This document shows, piece after piece, positions 6,357 through 15,738 of a stretch of DNA of 33,042 nucleotides (within the stretch, counting starts at the first letter, position 1; each line of letters starts with the position of its first letter). The stretch is from Paracoccaceae bacterium (GTDB lineage Bacteria > Pseudomonadota > Alphaproteobacteria > Rhodobacterales > Rhodobacteraceae). The DNA lies in NCBI GenBank assembly GCA_024227475.1, contig JAAEUI010000113.1:1-33042 (forward strand), written 5' to 3'. The position numbers and the translations under genes are program-made. The notes under the pieces are model-generated. The model was not told where the DNA came from. It worked only from the letters and a program-made list of their open reading frames with translations, and searched no databases.

Positions 6357-8375
6357 GTGGACATCTCTGGGCTTAAAGAAAACCATCCACAGCATTGGAA
6401 GAATGCCGCAGCTTTGCGCATCCTGGCAGCGGATGCTGTGCATGCCGCGGCCTCTGGGCATCAGGGCATGCCGATTGGCATGGCGGATGTTGCCGCAGTC
6501 CTGTTTGAAAAGCACCTGAAATTTGACGCCTCCAACCCTGACTGGCCGGACCGAGATCGTTTCGTCCTTTCTGCCGGGCATGGCTCCATGCTGCTCTATG
6601 GCCTGCTGCATCTGACCGGCTATCAGGACATGACAATTGAGCAGATCCGCAACTTCCGCCAGTGGGGTGCAAAAACCGCCGGCCACCCGGAATACGGGCA
6701 TGCCAAGGGTATCGAGACCACGACCGGCCCATTGGGTCAGGGCATTGCAAATGCCGTTGGTATGGCCATGGCCGAACAAGCGCTGGCGGCCCGGTTTAAC
6801 CGCAAACTGGTTGATCACCACACTTATGTCATTGCCGGTGACGGCTGCCTGATGGAAGGCGTCAGCCACGAGGCCATCGGCCTGGCAGGCAAACAGAAAC
6901 TCGGCAAGCTGATCGTTCTGTGGGATGACAACAATATCTCGATTGACGGCACGATAGATATCTCGGACGTCACCGATCAGAAGAAACGGTTCAAGGCTGC
7001 CGGTTGGTCGGTGTTTGAATGTGATGGCCATGACCCCGACGCAATCGATGCTGCCCTCACTGCTGCCAAGGCCAACCGCCTGCCTTCCATGATCGCCTGT
7101 AAGACGACCATCGCGCTTGGGGTTGACGGTGTTGCAGACACCAGCAAAGGCCACGGTTATGCGATAAAGGACGCGCAACTGGCGCAGATGCGCGAATTTT
7201 ATGACTGGCCCTACCCCGCCTTTGAAATCCCCGGGGATGTCAAATCCGCATGGGAAGCAATTGGCAGCCGGGGCGCAGAAACCCGCGCTGCATGGGAAGA
7301 AGTACTGGCCGAGCAGTCCGAAAGACGGCAGGCCGAGTTTGCCCGCGTCCAGGCTGGCATTCCGCACAAACGCCTGTCTGCTGTTGTCAAACAACTGAAA
7401 CGGCGGATCAGCGAAGAGCAACCCCAAAAGGCTACCCGACAGTCGAGCCAGATGGCGCTGGAAGTGATCAACCCGATCATGAAGGAAACCATCGGCGGTT
7501 CGGCGGACCTGACGGGATCTAACAACACCCTGACAGCAGAGCTTGGCACCTTTGAGCCGAACAACCGCAATGGTCGCCACGTCAGCTATGGTATCCGTGA
7601 ACACGGTATGGCCGCGGCAATGAACGGCATGGTCCTGCACGGCGGTATCCGCCCCTATGGCGGCACTTTCATGTGTTTCACCGACTATGCGCGCCCCTCA
7701 ATGCGCCTCGCGGCACTGATGCAGATACCCACTGTTTTCGTCATGACGCATGACAGCATCGGGCTTGGCGAAGATGGCCCGACGCACCAGCCGGTTGAAC
7801 ATCTGGCAATCTCGCGGGCAACGCCAAACACCTGGGTCTTCCGCCCGGCCGACGGCGTGGAAACTGCGGAAACCTGGGAACTTGCCTTCAGCAGCCAAAG
7901 CACGCCATCGGTCCTGTCTCTGACGCGTCAGGGGCTGCGCACTGTGCGCACCAAACACATGAACAGGAACCTGACGGCCCAAGGCGCCTATGTGCTGGCC
8001 GAGGCGGATGGCAAAAGGCAGGCAATCCTGCTGGCAACCGGGTCCGAAGTCGAAATTGCTCTGGATGCAAAAACCAAACTGGAAGCACAGGGCATTGGCA
8101 CCCGTGTGGTTTCAATGCCCTGTTGGGAGCTGTTTGAGGCCCAGGAGGAAAGCTACCGTCGCAAAGTTCTTCCCGGCGGCCCGGTTCGTGTCGGCATCGA
8201 GGCAGCAATGCGCTTTGGCTGGGACAAATGGCTGACCGGCGAGCGCGGCAAATCCAACAAAGCCGATTTCGTTGGCATGGATTCGTTTGGGGCTTCAGCG
8301 CCCGCTGGCGAGCTTTACGCCAATTTCGGGATCACCGCCGACGCGGTTGCGGAGAAGGTAAAGAACCTGCTGTGA
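6357..8375 (+). CDS. tkt: Transketolase
   Basis: A thiamine-diphosphate enzyme of the pentose phosphate (and Calvin) pathway that moves two-carbon units between sugar phosphates. At 672 residues it has the usual length. The ThDP-binding motif GDGCLMEG is at residues 161-168, the catalytic Glu of the pyrimidine domain is E415 in [13 protein letters not shown], and [17 protein letters not shown] marks the substrate site. The start is GTG (6357), eight bases after AGGGG; a small N-terminal GLKENHPQ segment precedes the family's usual start. It leads a group with gap, pgk and fba, so local expression seems organised around triose and sugar-phosphate flow. A terminator at 8438-8473 partly isolates it from gap. 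Confidence 0.97.
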   Translation: MDISGLKENHPQHWKNAAALRILAADAVHAAASGHQGMPIGMADVAAVLFEKHLKFDASNPDWPDRDRFVLSAGHGSMLLYGLLHLTGYQDMTIEQIRNFRQWGAKTAGHPEYGHAKGIETTTGPLGQGIANAVGMAMAEQALAARFNRKLVDHHTYVIAGDGCLMEGVSHEAIGLAGKQKLGKLIVLWDDNNISIDGTIDISDVTDQKKRFKAAGWSVFECDGHDPDAIDAALTAAKANRLPSMIACKTTIALGVDGVADTSKGHGYAIKDAQLAQMREFYDWPYPAFEIPGDVKSAWEAIGSRGAETRAAWEEVLAEQSERRQAEFARVQAGIPHKRLSAVVKQLKRRISEEQPQKATRQSSQMALEVINPIMKETIGGSADLTGSNNTLTAELGTFEPNNRNGRHVSYGIREHGMAAAMNGMVLHGGIRPYGGTFMCFTDYARPSMRLAALMQIPTVFVMTHDSIGLGEDGPTHQPVEHLAISRATPNTWVFRPADGVETAETWELAFSSQSTPSVLSLTRQGLRTVRTKHMNRNLTAQGAYVLAEADGKRQAILLATGSEVEIALDAKTKLEAQGIGTRVVSMPCWELFEAQEESYRRKVLPGGPVRVGIEAAMRFGWDKWLTGERGKSNKADFVGMDSFGASAPAGELYANFGITADAVAEKVKNLL

Positions 8376-8437
8376 TGCCAATTCGACGCAGGATAACGTT
8401 AACGCTTTGGCTTTATCGCTAACATTCAGATTCATTT

Positions 8438-8473
8438 GTTCGCCCGGCCTTTCCAACCGGGCGAACGTCTTTT
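8438..8473 (+). terminator. Intrinsic terminator after tkt
   Basis: A perfect 10-bp stem, GTTCGCCCGG (8438-8447) and CCGGGCGAAC (8457-8466), is followed by GTCTTTT. The short, interrupted T-tract suggests partial rather than full termination between tkt and gap. Confidence 0.75.
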
Positions 8474-8532
8474 AAGGGACTGCCAACACTGGCAGTTCCG
8501 GAACGGCACTGGGTTTTTCAAGGAGAATGCGC

Positions 8533-9534
8533 ATGGCTGTAAAAGTCGCAATCAACGGGTTTGGCCGCATCGGCCGGGCTACGCTTTCACATATTATTGA
8601 AAGTGGCCGTGACGACATTGAAGTGGTGGCGATGAATGCAACTGGCCCGCTGGAAACGATTGCCCACCTGCTGAAATACGACTCGGTTCACGGGCGCTTT
8701 GCAGGCGAGATCAAGATCGACAACGGCTCGCTGGATGTTGGACAAGGCTCGATGCGGATGTTCTCGACTTATGAGCCGACCGAGTTGGACTGGGAAGGCG
8801 TGGACATCGTTCTGGAGTGTTCCGGCAAGTTCAACTCGCGTGACGCATCAGCGGTGCATCTGGAACGCGGCGCTAAGCGGGTGCTGGTTTCTGCGCCGGC
8901 CAAGAACGCCGACAAAACCATTGTCTACGGCGTAAACCATGACGCGATCACCGAAGACGATCTGGTGATTTCCAACGCCTCCTGCACCACCAACTGTCTG
9001 GCCCCGATCGCAAAGATCATGAATGACGCGATAGGTATCGACAAAGGTTTCATGACCACAATCCACGCCTATACCGGCGACCAGCCGACGCTGGATCGTC
9101 GCCACAAGGATCTCTATCGCGCCCGCGCTGCCGCCATGTCGATGATCCCAACCACAACCGGCGCGGCCAAAGCCGTCGGACTGGTGCTGCCGGAACTGGC
9201 GGGCAAGCTTGACGGCTCGGCCATCCGCGTTCCCACGCCAAATGTTTCGGCAGTGGACCTCAACTTCATCCCCAAACGCGACACCAGCATTGAAGAGGTC
9301 AACGAAGCCGTCCGCGTAGCGGCAAACGGTGCGATGAAAGGCGTTGTAGAGTTTGTTGATGAACCGACGGTTTCCATAGACTACAACCACAACACCCACT
9401 CGTCGAATTTCGCCTCATTGCAAACTACGGTGATGGGGGGCAATCTGGTGCGAGTACTAAGCTGGTACGATAATGAATGGGGATTCTCCTGTCGCATGGC
9501 GGATACCGCAGTGGCCATGGGCAAACTTCTGTAA
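8533..9534 (+). CDS. gap: Glyceraldehyde-3-phosphate dehydrogenase, type I
   Basis: A 333-residue GAPDH, interconverting glyceraldehyde 3-phosphate and 1,3-bisphosphoglycerate. The Rossmann start VAINGFGRIGR, the catalytic Cys151 in ASCTTNCLAP and His178 in HAYTGDQ are all present. AGGAG at 8521-8525 favours the ATG at 8533; an in-frame ATG at 8527 would be only one base after it. The residue that usually binds the adenine ribose of NAD, an Asp in the VAIND motif, is Ala here (A36 in MNATG), and the loop that reads LP in strict NAD enzymes reads RR in TLDRRHKD. Both changes point to NADP use or dual specificity, as in Bacillus GapB. Followed by a tiny membrane-protein gene and pgk. Confidence 0.96.
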   Translation: MAVKVAINGFGRIGRATLSHIIESGRDDIEVVAMNATGPLETIAHLLKYDSVHGRFAGEIKIDNGSLDVGQGSMRMFSTYEPTELDWEGVDIVLECSGKFNSRDASAVHLERGAKRVLVSAPAKNADKTIVYGVNHDAITEDDLVISNASCTTNCLAPIAKIMNDAIGIDKGFMTTIHAYTGDQPTLDRRHKDLYRARAAAMSMIPTTTGAAKAVGLVLPELAGKLDGSAIRVPTPNVSAVDLNFIPKRDTSIEEVNEAVRVAANGAMKGVVEFVDEPTVSIDYNHNTHSSNFASLQTTVMGGNLVRVLSWYDNEWGFSCRMADTAVAMGKLL

Positions 9535-9554
9535 AAAGGCGGACCACAAACCAC

Positions 9555-9698
9555 ATGAATAATCGCTTTGCAATTTACTTTGGTATCGTGTTGGTACTGG
9601 CCATCATGGTTGACCTGATTGCAAACGGCGGCGGATACATAATTTTCTGGGGCAAACAATTGTCGCGTGCCGTTGAATGGCTGGCATTCTGGCGCTGA
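9555..9698 (+). CDS. 47-residue membrane protein between gap and pgk
   Basis: A short open frame with ATG at 9555, ending in a TGA just 9 bases before the pgk start. The product has one hydrophobic segment (residues 5-32, including [20 protein letters not shown]) and ends EWLAFWR. It is too short for domain recognition, but the coding pattern, the position inside the glycolytic operon and the amphipathic aromatic C-terminus argue for a genuine small protein; similar short frames beside gap in Rhodobacterales are, as far as I recall, often unannotated or mislabelled. Function unknown. No strong ribosome binding site is seen, so it may depend on coupling to gap, which ends 20 bases upstream. 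Confidence 0.65.
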   Translation: MNNRFAIYFGIVLVLAIMVDLIANGGGYIIFWGKQLSRAVEWLAFWR

Positions 9699-9709
9699 AG
9701 GATGAGCAG

Positions 9710-10903
<1,194 letters not shown>

Positions 10904-10962
10904 TTCCTGCCCTAAAACACAAACAGTTCCAAACCTATTTCAAAAAACCAACAGGTCCGAAT

Positions 10963-11856
10963 ATGCCAAATGCAGCTCAAACTCAACAGATGCAATCCGG
11001 GGCAGGCTTTATCGCCGCTCTCGACCAGTCAGGAGGGTCCACACCCAAGGCGCTGCGGCTTTACGGAGTTGAAGAAGACGCCTATTCGGGCGAGGCGGAG
11101 ATGTTTGACCTGATCCATGCCATGCGGTCGCGCATTGCCACCGCCCCGACATTTAAGGGAGATCAGGTGATTGGTGCCATTCTGTTTGAAATGACCATGG
11201 ATCGGGAAATCAACGGTGTGCCAACAGCGACCTATATGTGGGAGGAGCGCGGTGTGGTTCCCTTCCTGAAAATCGACAAGGGCCTGGCTGCGGAAGAGGA
11301 CGGCACGCAGTTGATGAAACCCATTGACGGGCTGGATGCGACCCTGGAGCGAGCGGTAAAGGCTGGCATATTCGGCACCAAAATGCGCTCTGTCATCAAC
11401 GCGGCTTCTCCAACTGGCATCGCCGCTAATGTGGCCCAGCAATTCGAGATCGGGAAACAAATCCTTGAGCATGGGCTGACGCCAATTATCGAGCCTGAGA
11501 TTACCATTTCAATTTCAGACAAGGCTGCAGCCGAAGACATCCTGCTCGCGGAAATCACCGGACAACTTGATGGTCTTGCCGACGGCCAGCAAATCATGCT
11601 GAAGCTCACCCTTCCCGAACGCGCCAACCTTTATAAACCCTTGGTGGATCATCCCAAAGTGATGCGGGTTGTGGCCCTTTCCGGCGGGTACAGCCGGGAA
11701 GAAGCAAATCGGCGGCTGGCACAGAATACCGGCATGGTTGCCAGTTTCTCCCGTGCGTTGACTGAGGGGTTGAACACGGCTCAGTCTGACGACGCATTCA
11801 ACAGCATGATCGCCGATACCATCGGTAGCATTGCAGAGGCGTCTAACGCGGGCTGA
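10963..11856 (+). CDS. fba: Fructose-bisphosphate aldolase, class I
   Basis: A 297-residue class I (Schiff-base) aldolase that splits fructose 1,6-bisphosphate to dihydroxyacetone phosphate and glyceraldehyde 3-phosphate. The family signature ALDQSGGSTPKAL is near residue 20, WEERGVVPFLKIDKGL near 90 and IIEPEITI near 180. Lys214 in IMLKLTLPE is the expected Schiff-base lysine, so no metal is needed. The ATG at 10963 follows a weak AGG. Last gene of the tkt-gap-pgk-fba set; no strong hairpin terminator follows. Confidence 0.95.
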   Translation: MPNAAQTQQMQSGAGFIAALDQSGGSTPKALRLYGVEEDAYSGEAEMFDLIHAMRSRIATAPTFKGDQVIGAILFEMTMDREINGVPTATYMWEERGVVPFLKIDKGLAAEEDGTQLMKPIDGLDATLERAVKAGIFGTKMRSVINAASPTGIAANVAQQFEIGKQILEHGLTPIIEPEITISISDKAAAEDILLAEITGQLDGLADGQQIMLKLTLPERANLYKPLVDHPKVMRVVALSGGYSREEANRRLAQNTGMVASFSRALTEGLNTAQSDDAFNSMIADTIGSIAEASNAG

Positions 11857-12181
11857 CTCTGATCAAGCCACGAAAAACCTGCAATACGGAACAAAAGTTC
11901 CCGCCACTGCTGTTCTGCCCTATTTGAGTTTTCTGCGCCGGAGCCTGGCCTTTAACTGGTCAGCTTGGCGAGCATCGGAGCCATTGACGACTTCTCAACG
12001 CTAACAGCGGCCTTTGACGAAATATCCCTATGAATACAAAATGTTGTGGTTTCTCCGGCTCAGCCCACAATAAAGCCTGCCAAATAACTCAATAATGATT
12101 CGTTTTAGGGATTCACAAATCGAATCACCTGTGCAATGATTCGTTTTAACCGCCATAAGAGCGGGTCATGAGGTAGGCATT
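11857..12181. other. fba-ftsB intergenic region
   Basis: No gene is seen in these 325 bases. The distal part (12094-12148) contains a 14-bp direct repeat and four GANTC sites, described separately, and must include the promoter of the division gene. The proximal 200 bases hold nothing I recognise. Confidence 0.5.
12094..12148 (+). promoter_or_regulatory. GANTC cluster and 14-bp direct repeat upstream of ftsB
   Basis: AATGATTCGTTTTA occurs at 12094-12107 and 12135-12148 (41-bp offset), with an inverted CGAATCA at 12121-12127 between them. Four GANTC sites lie at 12097, 12110, 12122 and 12138. In alphaproteobacteria CcrM methylates GANTC, and GcrA activates methylated promoters of division genes. 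The start of the downstream gene is about 35 bases away, so this is a plausible cell-cycle control region. Confidence 0.5.
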
Positions 12182-12487
12182 TTGCGACAGCCAGGTAAAA
12201 CAAGCGCAACTATCGGCACGGTGATGTTCTTCGTCACCGCGTTTGGCCTAACAGCCTATTTTACGTTTGCGGCTGTGCAAGGCGACTTTGGCCACCTCCG
12301 CCGGGTGCAGATCGAAGCAGATGCAGCAGCTTTGAACACGCAACTGGCACAACTCCATGCGGACCACGCAATATTAAAAAACAAGACCCGCCGTCTGTCA
12401 GATGATTACCTTGATCTGGATCTTTTGGACGAGCGGGCACGTAAGGTTCTTGGCATGGCCAGAGGTGATGAAATCATCATCCGGTAA
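12182..12487 (+). CDS. ftsB: Septum formation initiator, FtsB/DivIC family
   Basis: A 101-residue bitopic membrane protein. After a short cytoplasmic N-terminus, residues 10-32 span the membrane, then a coiled coil (about 38-72) leads into the conserved RRLSDDYLDLDLLDERARKVLG stretch and a C-terminal DEIIIR. FtsB-type proteins link early and late divisome parts with FtsL and FtsQ. The only start that keeps the full transmembrane segment is TTG at 12182, behind GAGG; the first in-frame ATG would remove the cytoplasmic tail. The gene stands alone between a GANTC-rich upstream region and a strong terminator, with fba upstream and the pdh operon downstream. Confidence 0.85.
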   Translation: MRQPGKTSATIGTVMFFVTAFGLTAYFTFAAVQGDFGHLRRVQIEADAAALNTQLAQLHADHAILKNKTRRLSDDYLDLDLLDERARKVLGMARGDEIIIR

Positions 12488-12513
12488 CCCTGAGTAGATT
12501 TGGTGCACAATTC

Positions 12514-12545
12514 AGGCCGCTGTTCCCAAGACAGCGGCCTTTTTC
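12514..12545 (+). terminator. Intrinsic terminator after ftsB
   Basis: A perfect 10-bp stem, AGGCCGCTGT (12514-12523) and ACAGCGGCCT (12531-12540), with a seven-base loop is followed by TTTTCT. It ends the ftsB transcript 27 bases after the stop codon. Confidence 0.9.
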
Positions 12546-12634
12546 TGTTTGCCACAACATTTGACGAACAACCGGCCAATCCATAGCATTATTTTCATAC
12601 TTCTGCACAAACAGAGAAATTCGGGGAAGACTTC

Positions 12635-13228
12635 ATGATTAGATCACCCAAACCAATTGGAAAATCCATTCTGGTAGTACTGGCACTGACCCTTTTTCAG
12701 CTCGGCACGCAAGAAACGGCTCTGGCTGACGGCAGTCAAACCGATGTGGTCGAGGAATCTGTTGATCTGGTCAAACAACTCAACATGACCAGAAAGCAGT
12801 TGAAAGATTGCGCTGCAGAACAAAAGAGCCTGGAAAAAGATAATGTGCGGATGAGCAAAAGGGTCAAAGAAGCCGAAAAGAACCAGGTGGGTTGGAATAA
12901 TATGGTCAAGGAAGATAAAGCCCAGTTGGCCTCAGCCAAAAACAACGTAAAAATTACCAAAAATCAGTTGAAAAAAGGCGTTGATCACGCCGGGAAGCCC
13001 TTGACTGACAGCGGCCGGAAACAGCTACAAAAACAACTCGGGAAGCACGAATACACGGTCGAAGACCGAACAGAAGGGCTGCAGGTGGACAAGCAACTGC
13101 AAAAAGAGGGCAAAGCCCACGTTAGAAAGCTGAAAGCCGAGGCAAAAAAGCTGCGTCGGCAACATCAAAACCAAATCAGAAAATGTGACAACTTGCGGGT
13201 TAAACTGAAGAAAATGGAAAATAAGTAA
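12635..13228 (+). CDS. Secreted coiled-coil protein of unknown function
   Basis: A 197-residue protein with a Sec signal peptide (positive MIRSPKPIGK, hydrophobic SILVVLALTLFQL, likely cut after ALA at residue 31). The mature part is highly charged, mainly Lys, Glu and Gln in heptad-like spacing (residues 40-105 and 125-195), with two cysteines, C58 and one near the C-terminus, that could form a disulfide in the periplasm. GGGGAAG precedes the ATG at 12635. Base composition is more AT-rich than the neighbouring enzymes, which may mean later acquisition or just Lys-rich coding. It has its own transcriptional space, with a terminator before it and a regulatory palindrome after it. I recognise no family. 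Confidence 0.75.
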   Translation: MIRSPKPIGKSILVVLALTLFQLGTQETALADGSQTDVVEESVDLVKQLNMTRKQLKDCAAEQKSLEKDNVRMSKRVKEAEKNQVGWNNMVKEDKAQLASAKNNVKITKNQLKKGVDHAGKPLTDSGRKQLQKQLGKHEYTVEDRTEGLQVDKQLQKEGKAHVRKLKAEAKKLRRQHQNQIRKCDNLRVKLKKMENK

Positions 13229-13316
13229 ATATTCCAATAGCCTATCTCGTCGACACATCTCTGATAGCTCGCATTAAAAAAACCGCGTGCACTCTCTCAA
13301 AAGGTTCTGTATTATA

Positions 13317-13334
13317 TAGTTTAATATTAAACTA
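13317..13334 (+). promoter_or_regulatory. 18-bp perfect palindrome upstream of pdhA (putative operator)
   Basis: TAGTTTAATATTAAACTA is an exact inverted repeat ending 19 bases before the pdhA ATG. It overlaps an AT-rich TATTAT that could be a -10 element. The form is typical of a dimeric repressor site controlling the pdh operon. The regulator is unknown. The TTAA half-sites also resemble parts of a CtrA box but not its usual spacing. Confidence 0.55.
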
Positions 13335-13353
13335 CTTTTGAGGTGACAGACAA

Positions 13354-14352
13354 ATGGCCACTGCAAAAAGGGCTGCCAGGCCTAAAAAGGCAAACTCCTC
13401 CGCCGAAGAACTCCTCCATTATTACCGCGAAATGCTAACCATCCGTCGCTTCGAAGAGAAGGCGGGCCAATTATACGGGATGGGCCTGATTGGCGGGTTC
13501 TGCCACCTCTATATCGGACAGGAAGCCGTCGTTGTCGGGCTCGAGGCAAGTGCTGAGGAAGGCGACCAGAGGGTCACTTCGTACCGCGACCACGGCCATA
13601 TGCTGGCCTGCGGGATGGATCCAAAAGGTGTTATGGCCGAGCTTACCGGGCGCGAGGGTGGCTACTCGCGCGGCAAAGGCGGCTCAATGCACATGTTCTC
13701 GGCCGAAAAGAATTTCTTTGGCGGCCACGGCATTGTTGGCGCACAGGTCCCGATCGGCGCAGGCCTGGCTTTTGCCAACTGGTATCAGGGCAACGATCGG
13801 GTCTCCTTTGCCTATTTCGGCGATGGAGCATCCAATCAGGGCCAGGTTTACGAAACAATGAACATGGCCAGCCTGTGGAAGCTGCCTTGTATTTTTGTGA
13901 TTGAAAACAACCAGTATGCCATGGGCACTTCCCTGAAACGCGCGTCCTCCACCCCCGAGCTTTACACCCGCGGGGCTGCCTTTGGCATTCCGGGCGAAGC
14001 GGTCGACGGCATGGATGTGCTGGCCGTCAAGGCCGCCGGCGAAAAGGCTGTTGCGCATTGCCGCTCCGGTGCTGGCCCGTACATTCTAGAAATGAAAACC
14101 TACCGCTATCGCGGCCACTCCATGTCCGACCCGGCAAAATACCGCACCCGCGAAGAGGTCCAGAAAATGAAAGACGAAAAAGACCCGATAGATCACGTGC
14201 GAGACATGCTGACCCAGGGCAAACACGCAACGCCCGAGGACCTCAAAGCCATCGACAAAGAAATCAAGAAACTGGTCAGCGAAGCAGCTGATTTTGCCTC
14301 TGAGAGCCCGGAACCGGCGCTCGAAGAGCTCTACACAGACATTTACGCGTAA
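13354..14352 (+). CDS. pdhA: Pyruvate dehydrogenase E1 component, alpha subunit
   Basis: A 332-residue E1-alpha, which with PdhB forms the thiamine-dependent E1 that decarboxylates pyruvate and acetylates the lipoyl groups of E2. The ThDP motif starts at GDG (residues 156-158, in YFGDGASNQGQVYE) and ends ENNQYAMGTS, and the loop RYRGHSMSDPAKYR is present. The N-terminus is Lys/Ala-rich. GAGGTG precedes the ATG at 13354 by nine bases. First gene of pdhA-pdhB-pdhC, 12 bases before pdhB. Confidence 0.97.
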   Translation: MATAKRAARPKKANSSAEELLHYYREMLTIRRFEEKAGQLYGMGLIGGFCHLYIGQEAVVVGLEASAEEGDQRVTSYRDHGHMLACGMDPKGVMAELTGREGGYSRGKGGSMHMFSAEKNFFGGHGIVGAQVPIGAGLAFANWYQGNDRVSFAYFGDGASNQGQVYETMNMASLWKLPCIFVIENNQYAMGTSLKRASSTPELYTRGAAFGIPGEAVDGMDVLAVKAAGEKAVAHCRSGAGPYILEMKTYRYRGHSMSDPAKYRTREEVQKMKDEKDPIDHVRDMLTQGKHATPEDLKAIDKEIKKLVSEAADFASESPEPALEELYTDIYA

Positions 14353-14364
14353 GGAGAGAACCTA

Positions 14365-15729
14365 ATGACTATTCAAATCCTTATGCCTGCCCTCTCGCCA
14401 ACCATGGAAGAAGGCACACTGGCAAAATGGCTGGTCAAGGAGGGCGATACTGTTGCCAGCGGCGACATCATGGCCGAGATTGAAACCGACAAAGCCACCA
14501 TGGAGTTTGAAGCGGTTGACGAAGGTGTCGTCGGCAAAATCCTGGTGGCCGAAGGCAGCGAGAATGTCGCGGTGAACACACCAATAGCGGTGTTGCTGGA
14601 AGACGGCGAAGATGCATCTGCCGCCGAAGCGGCAGGATCCGCACCACCGGCAGAAGACACCACCGCTGAGGCCCCTGCTCTGGCACCCGCAGCACAGCCT
14701 ATTGCCGTTGTCGAGGTCCCGATGGAAGACATCCCTGAAGGCACTACATTCACCTCAATCCCGGTGCGCGAGGCGCTGCGCGATGCCATGGCCGAGGAAA
14801 TGCGCCTGGATGACAAGGTGTTCCTGATGGGCGAGGAAGTTGCCGAATATCAGGGCGCGTACAAAGTCAGTCAGGGCCTGTTGGATGAATTTGGTGCCAA
14901 GCGGGTCATTGATACGCCAATAACCGAGCACGGATTTACCGGTATCGCAACGGGTGCAGCCTTCGCTGGCCTGCGCCCGATCGTAGAATTCATGACCTTT
15001 AACTTTGCCATGCAAGCCATTGATCATATTTTGAACTCTGCCGCAAAAACCCGCTATATGTCTGGCGGGCAGATGGGCGCGCAAATGGTGTTTCGCGGCG
15101 CAAATGGTGCGGCGGCCCGTGTCGGAGCGCAACACTCGCAGGACTACGCCACCTGGTACGCCCAGATTCCCGGCTTGAAGGTCTGCATGCCCTATTCCGC
15201 CGCAGACGCTAAAGGTTTGCTGAAGTCAGCGATCCGCGACCCCAATCCGGTGGTGTTCCTGGAAAACGAAATCCTCTACGGACGCAGCTTTGATGTCCCT
15301 GATCTCGACGATTTCACCGTGCCCATCGGCAAAGCCAAAATCTGGCGCTCAGGGGATGATGTTACCATCGTCAGTTTCGGCATCGGCATGCAATACGCGC
15401 TTGAAGCCGCCGACCGGCTTGCCGAAGACGGTATTTCCGCTGAAGTGATCGATCTGAGGACCCTACGTCCGCTCGACAGCCAGACAGTGGTCAACTCGGT
15501 GATGAAAACCAACCGCTGTGTGACTGTGGAGGAAGGTTTCCCGGTCTGTTCGATCGGTTCCTACATCTCGTCGATCCTGATGCAGGAGGCGTTTGATTAC
15601 CTTGATGCCCCAGTCATCAACTGCACCGGCAAAGATGTTCCGATGCCCTACGCCGCCAACCTAGAAAAACTCGCGCTGGTAACCACGGATGACGTGGTAG
15701 AGGCCGTGAAATCAGTGACTTACCGATAG
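14365..15729 (+). CDS. pdhB: Pyruvate dehydrogenase E1 beta subunit with N-terminal lipoyl domain
   Basis: A 454-residue fusion typical of alphaproteobacteria. Residues 1-80 are a lipoyl domain with the lipoylated Lys43 in [14 protein letters not shown]; an Ala/Pro/Glu-rich linker follows (about 85-125), then the E1-beta pyrimidine-binding domain (from residue 133, including [12 protein letters not shown] and [16 protein letters not shown]) and a transketolase-type C-terminal domain. It supplies half of the E1 active site. AAGGAG lies eight bases before the ATG. Its lipoyl domain is very close in sequence to that of PdhC. Confidence 0.96.
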   Translation: MTIQILMPALSPTMEEGTLAKWLVKEGDTVASGDIMAEIETDKATMEFEAVDEGVVGKILVAEGSENVAVNTPIAVLLEDGEDASAAEAAGSAPPAEDTTAEAPALAPAAQPIAVVEVPMEDIPEGTTFTSIPVREALRDAMAEEMRLDDKVFLMGEEVAEYQGAYKVSQGLLDEFGAKRVIDTPITEHGFTGIATGAAFAGLRPIVEFMTFNFAMQAIDHILNSAAKTRYMSGGQMGAQMVFRGANGAAARVGAQHSQDYATWYAQIPGLKVCMPYSAADAKGLLKSAIRDPNPVVFLENEILYGRSFDVPDLDDFTVPIGKAKIWRSGDDVTIVSFGIGMQYALEAADRLAEDGISAEVIDLRTLRPLDSQTVVNSVMKTNRCVTVEEGFPVCSIGSYISSILMQEAFDYLDAPVINCTGKDVPMPYAANLEKLALVTTDDVVEAVKSVTYR

Positions 15730-15738
15730 GGGATAACA

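Noticed and set aside
6210-7640. 476-codon open frame on the minus strand
   Set aside because: It lies antisense to tkt, has no ribosome binding site, and its low-complexity composition is what GC-biased third positions of tkt produce.
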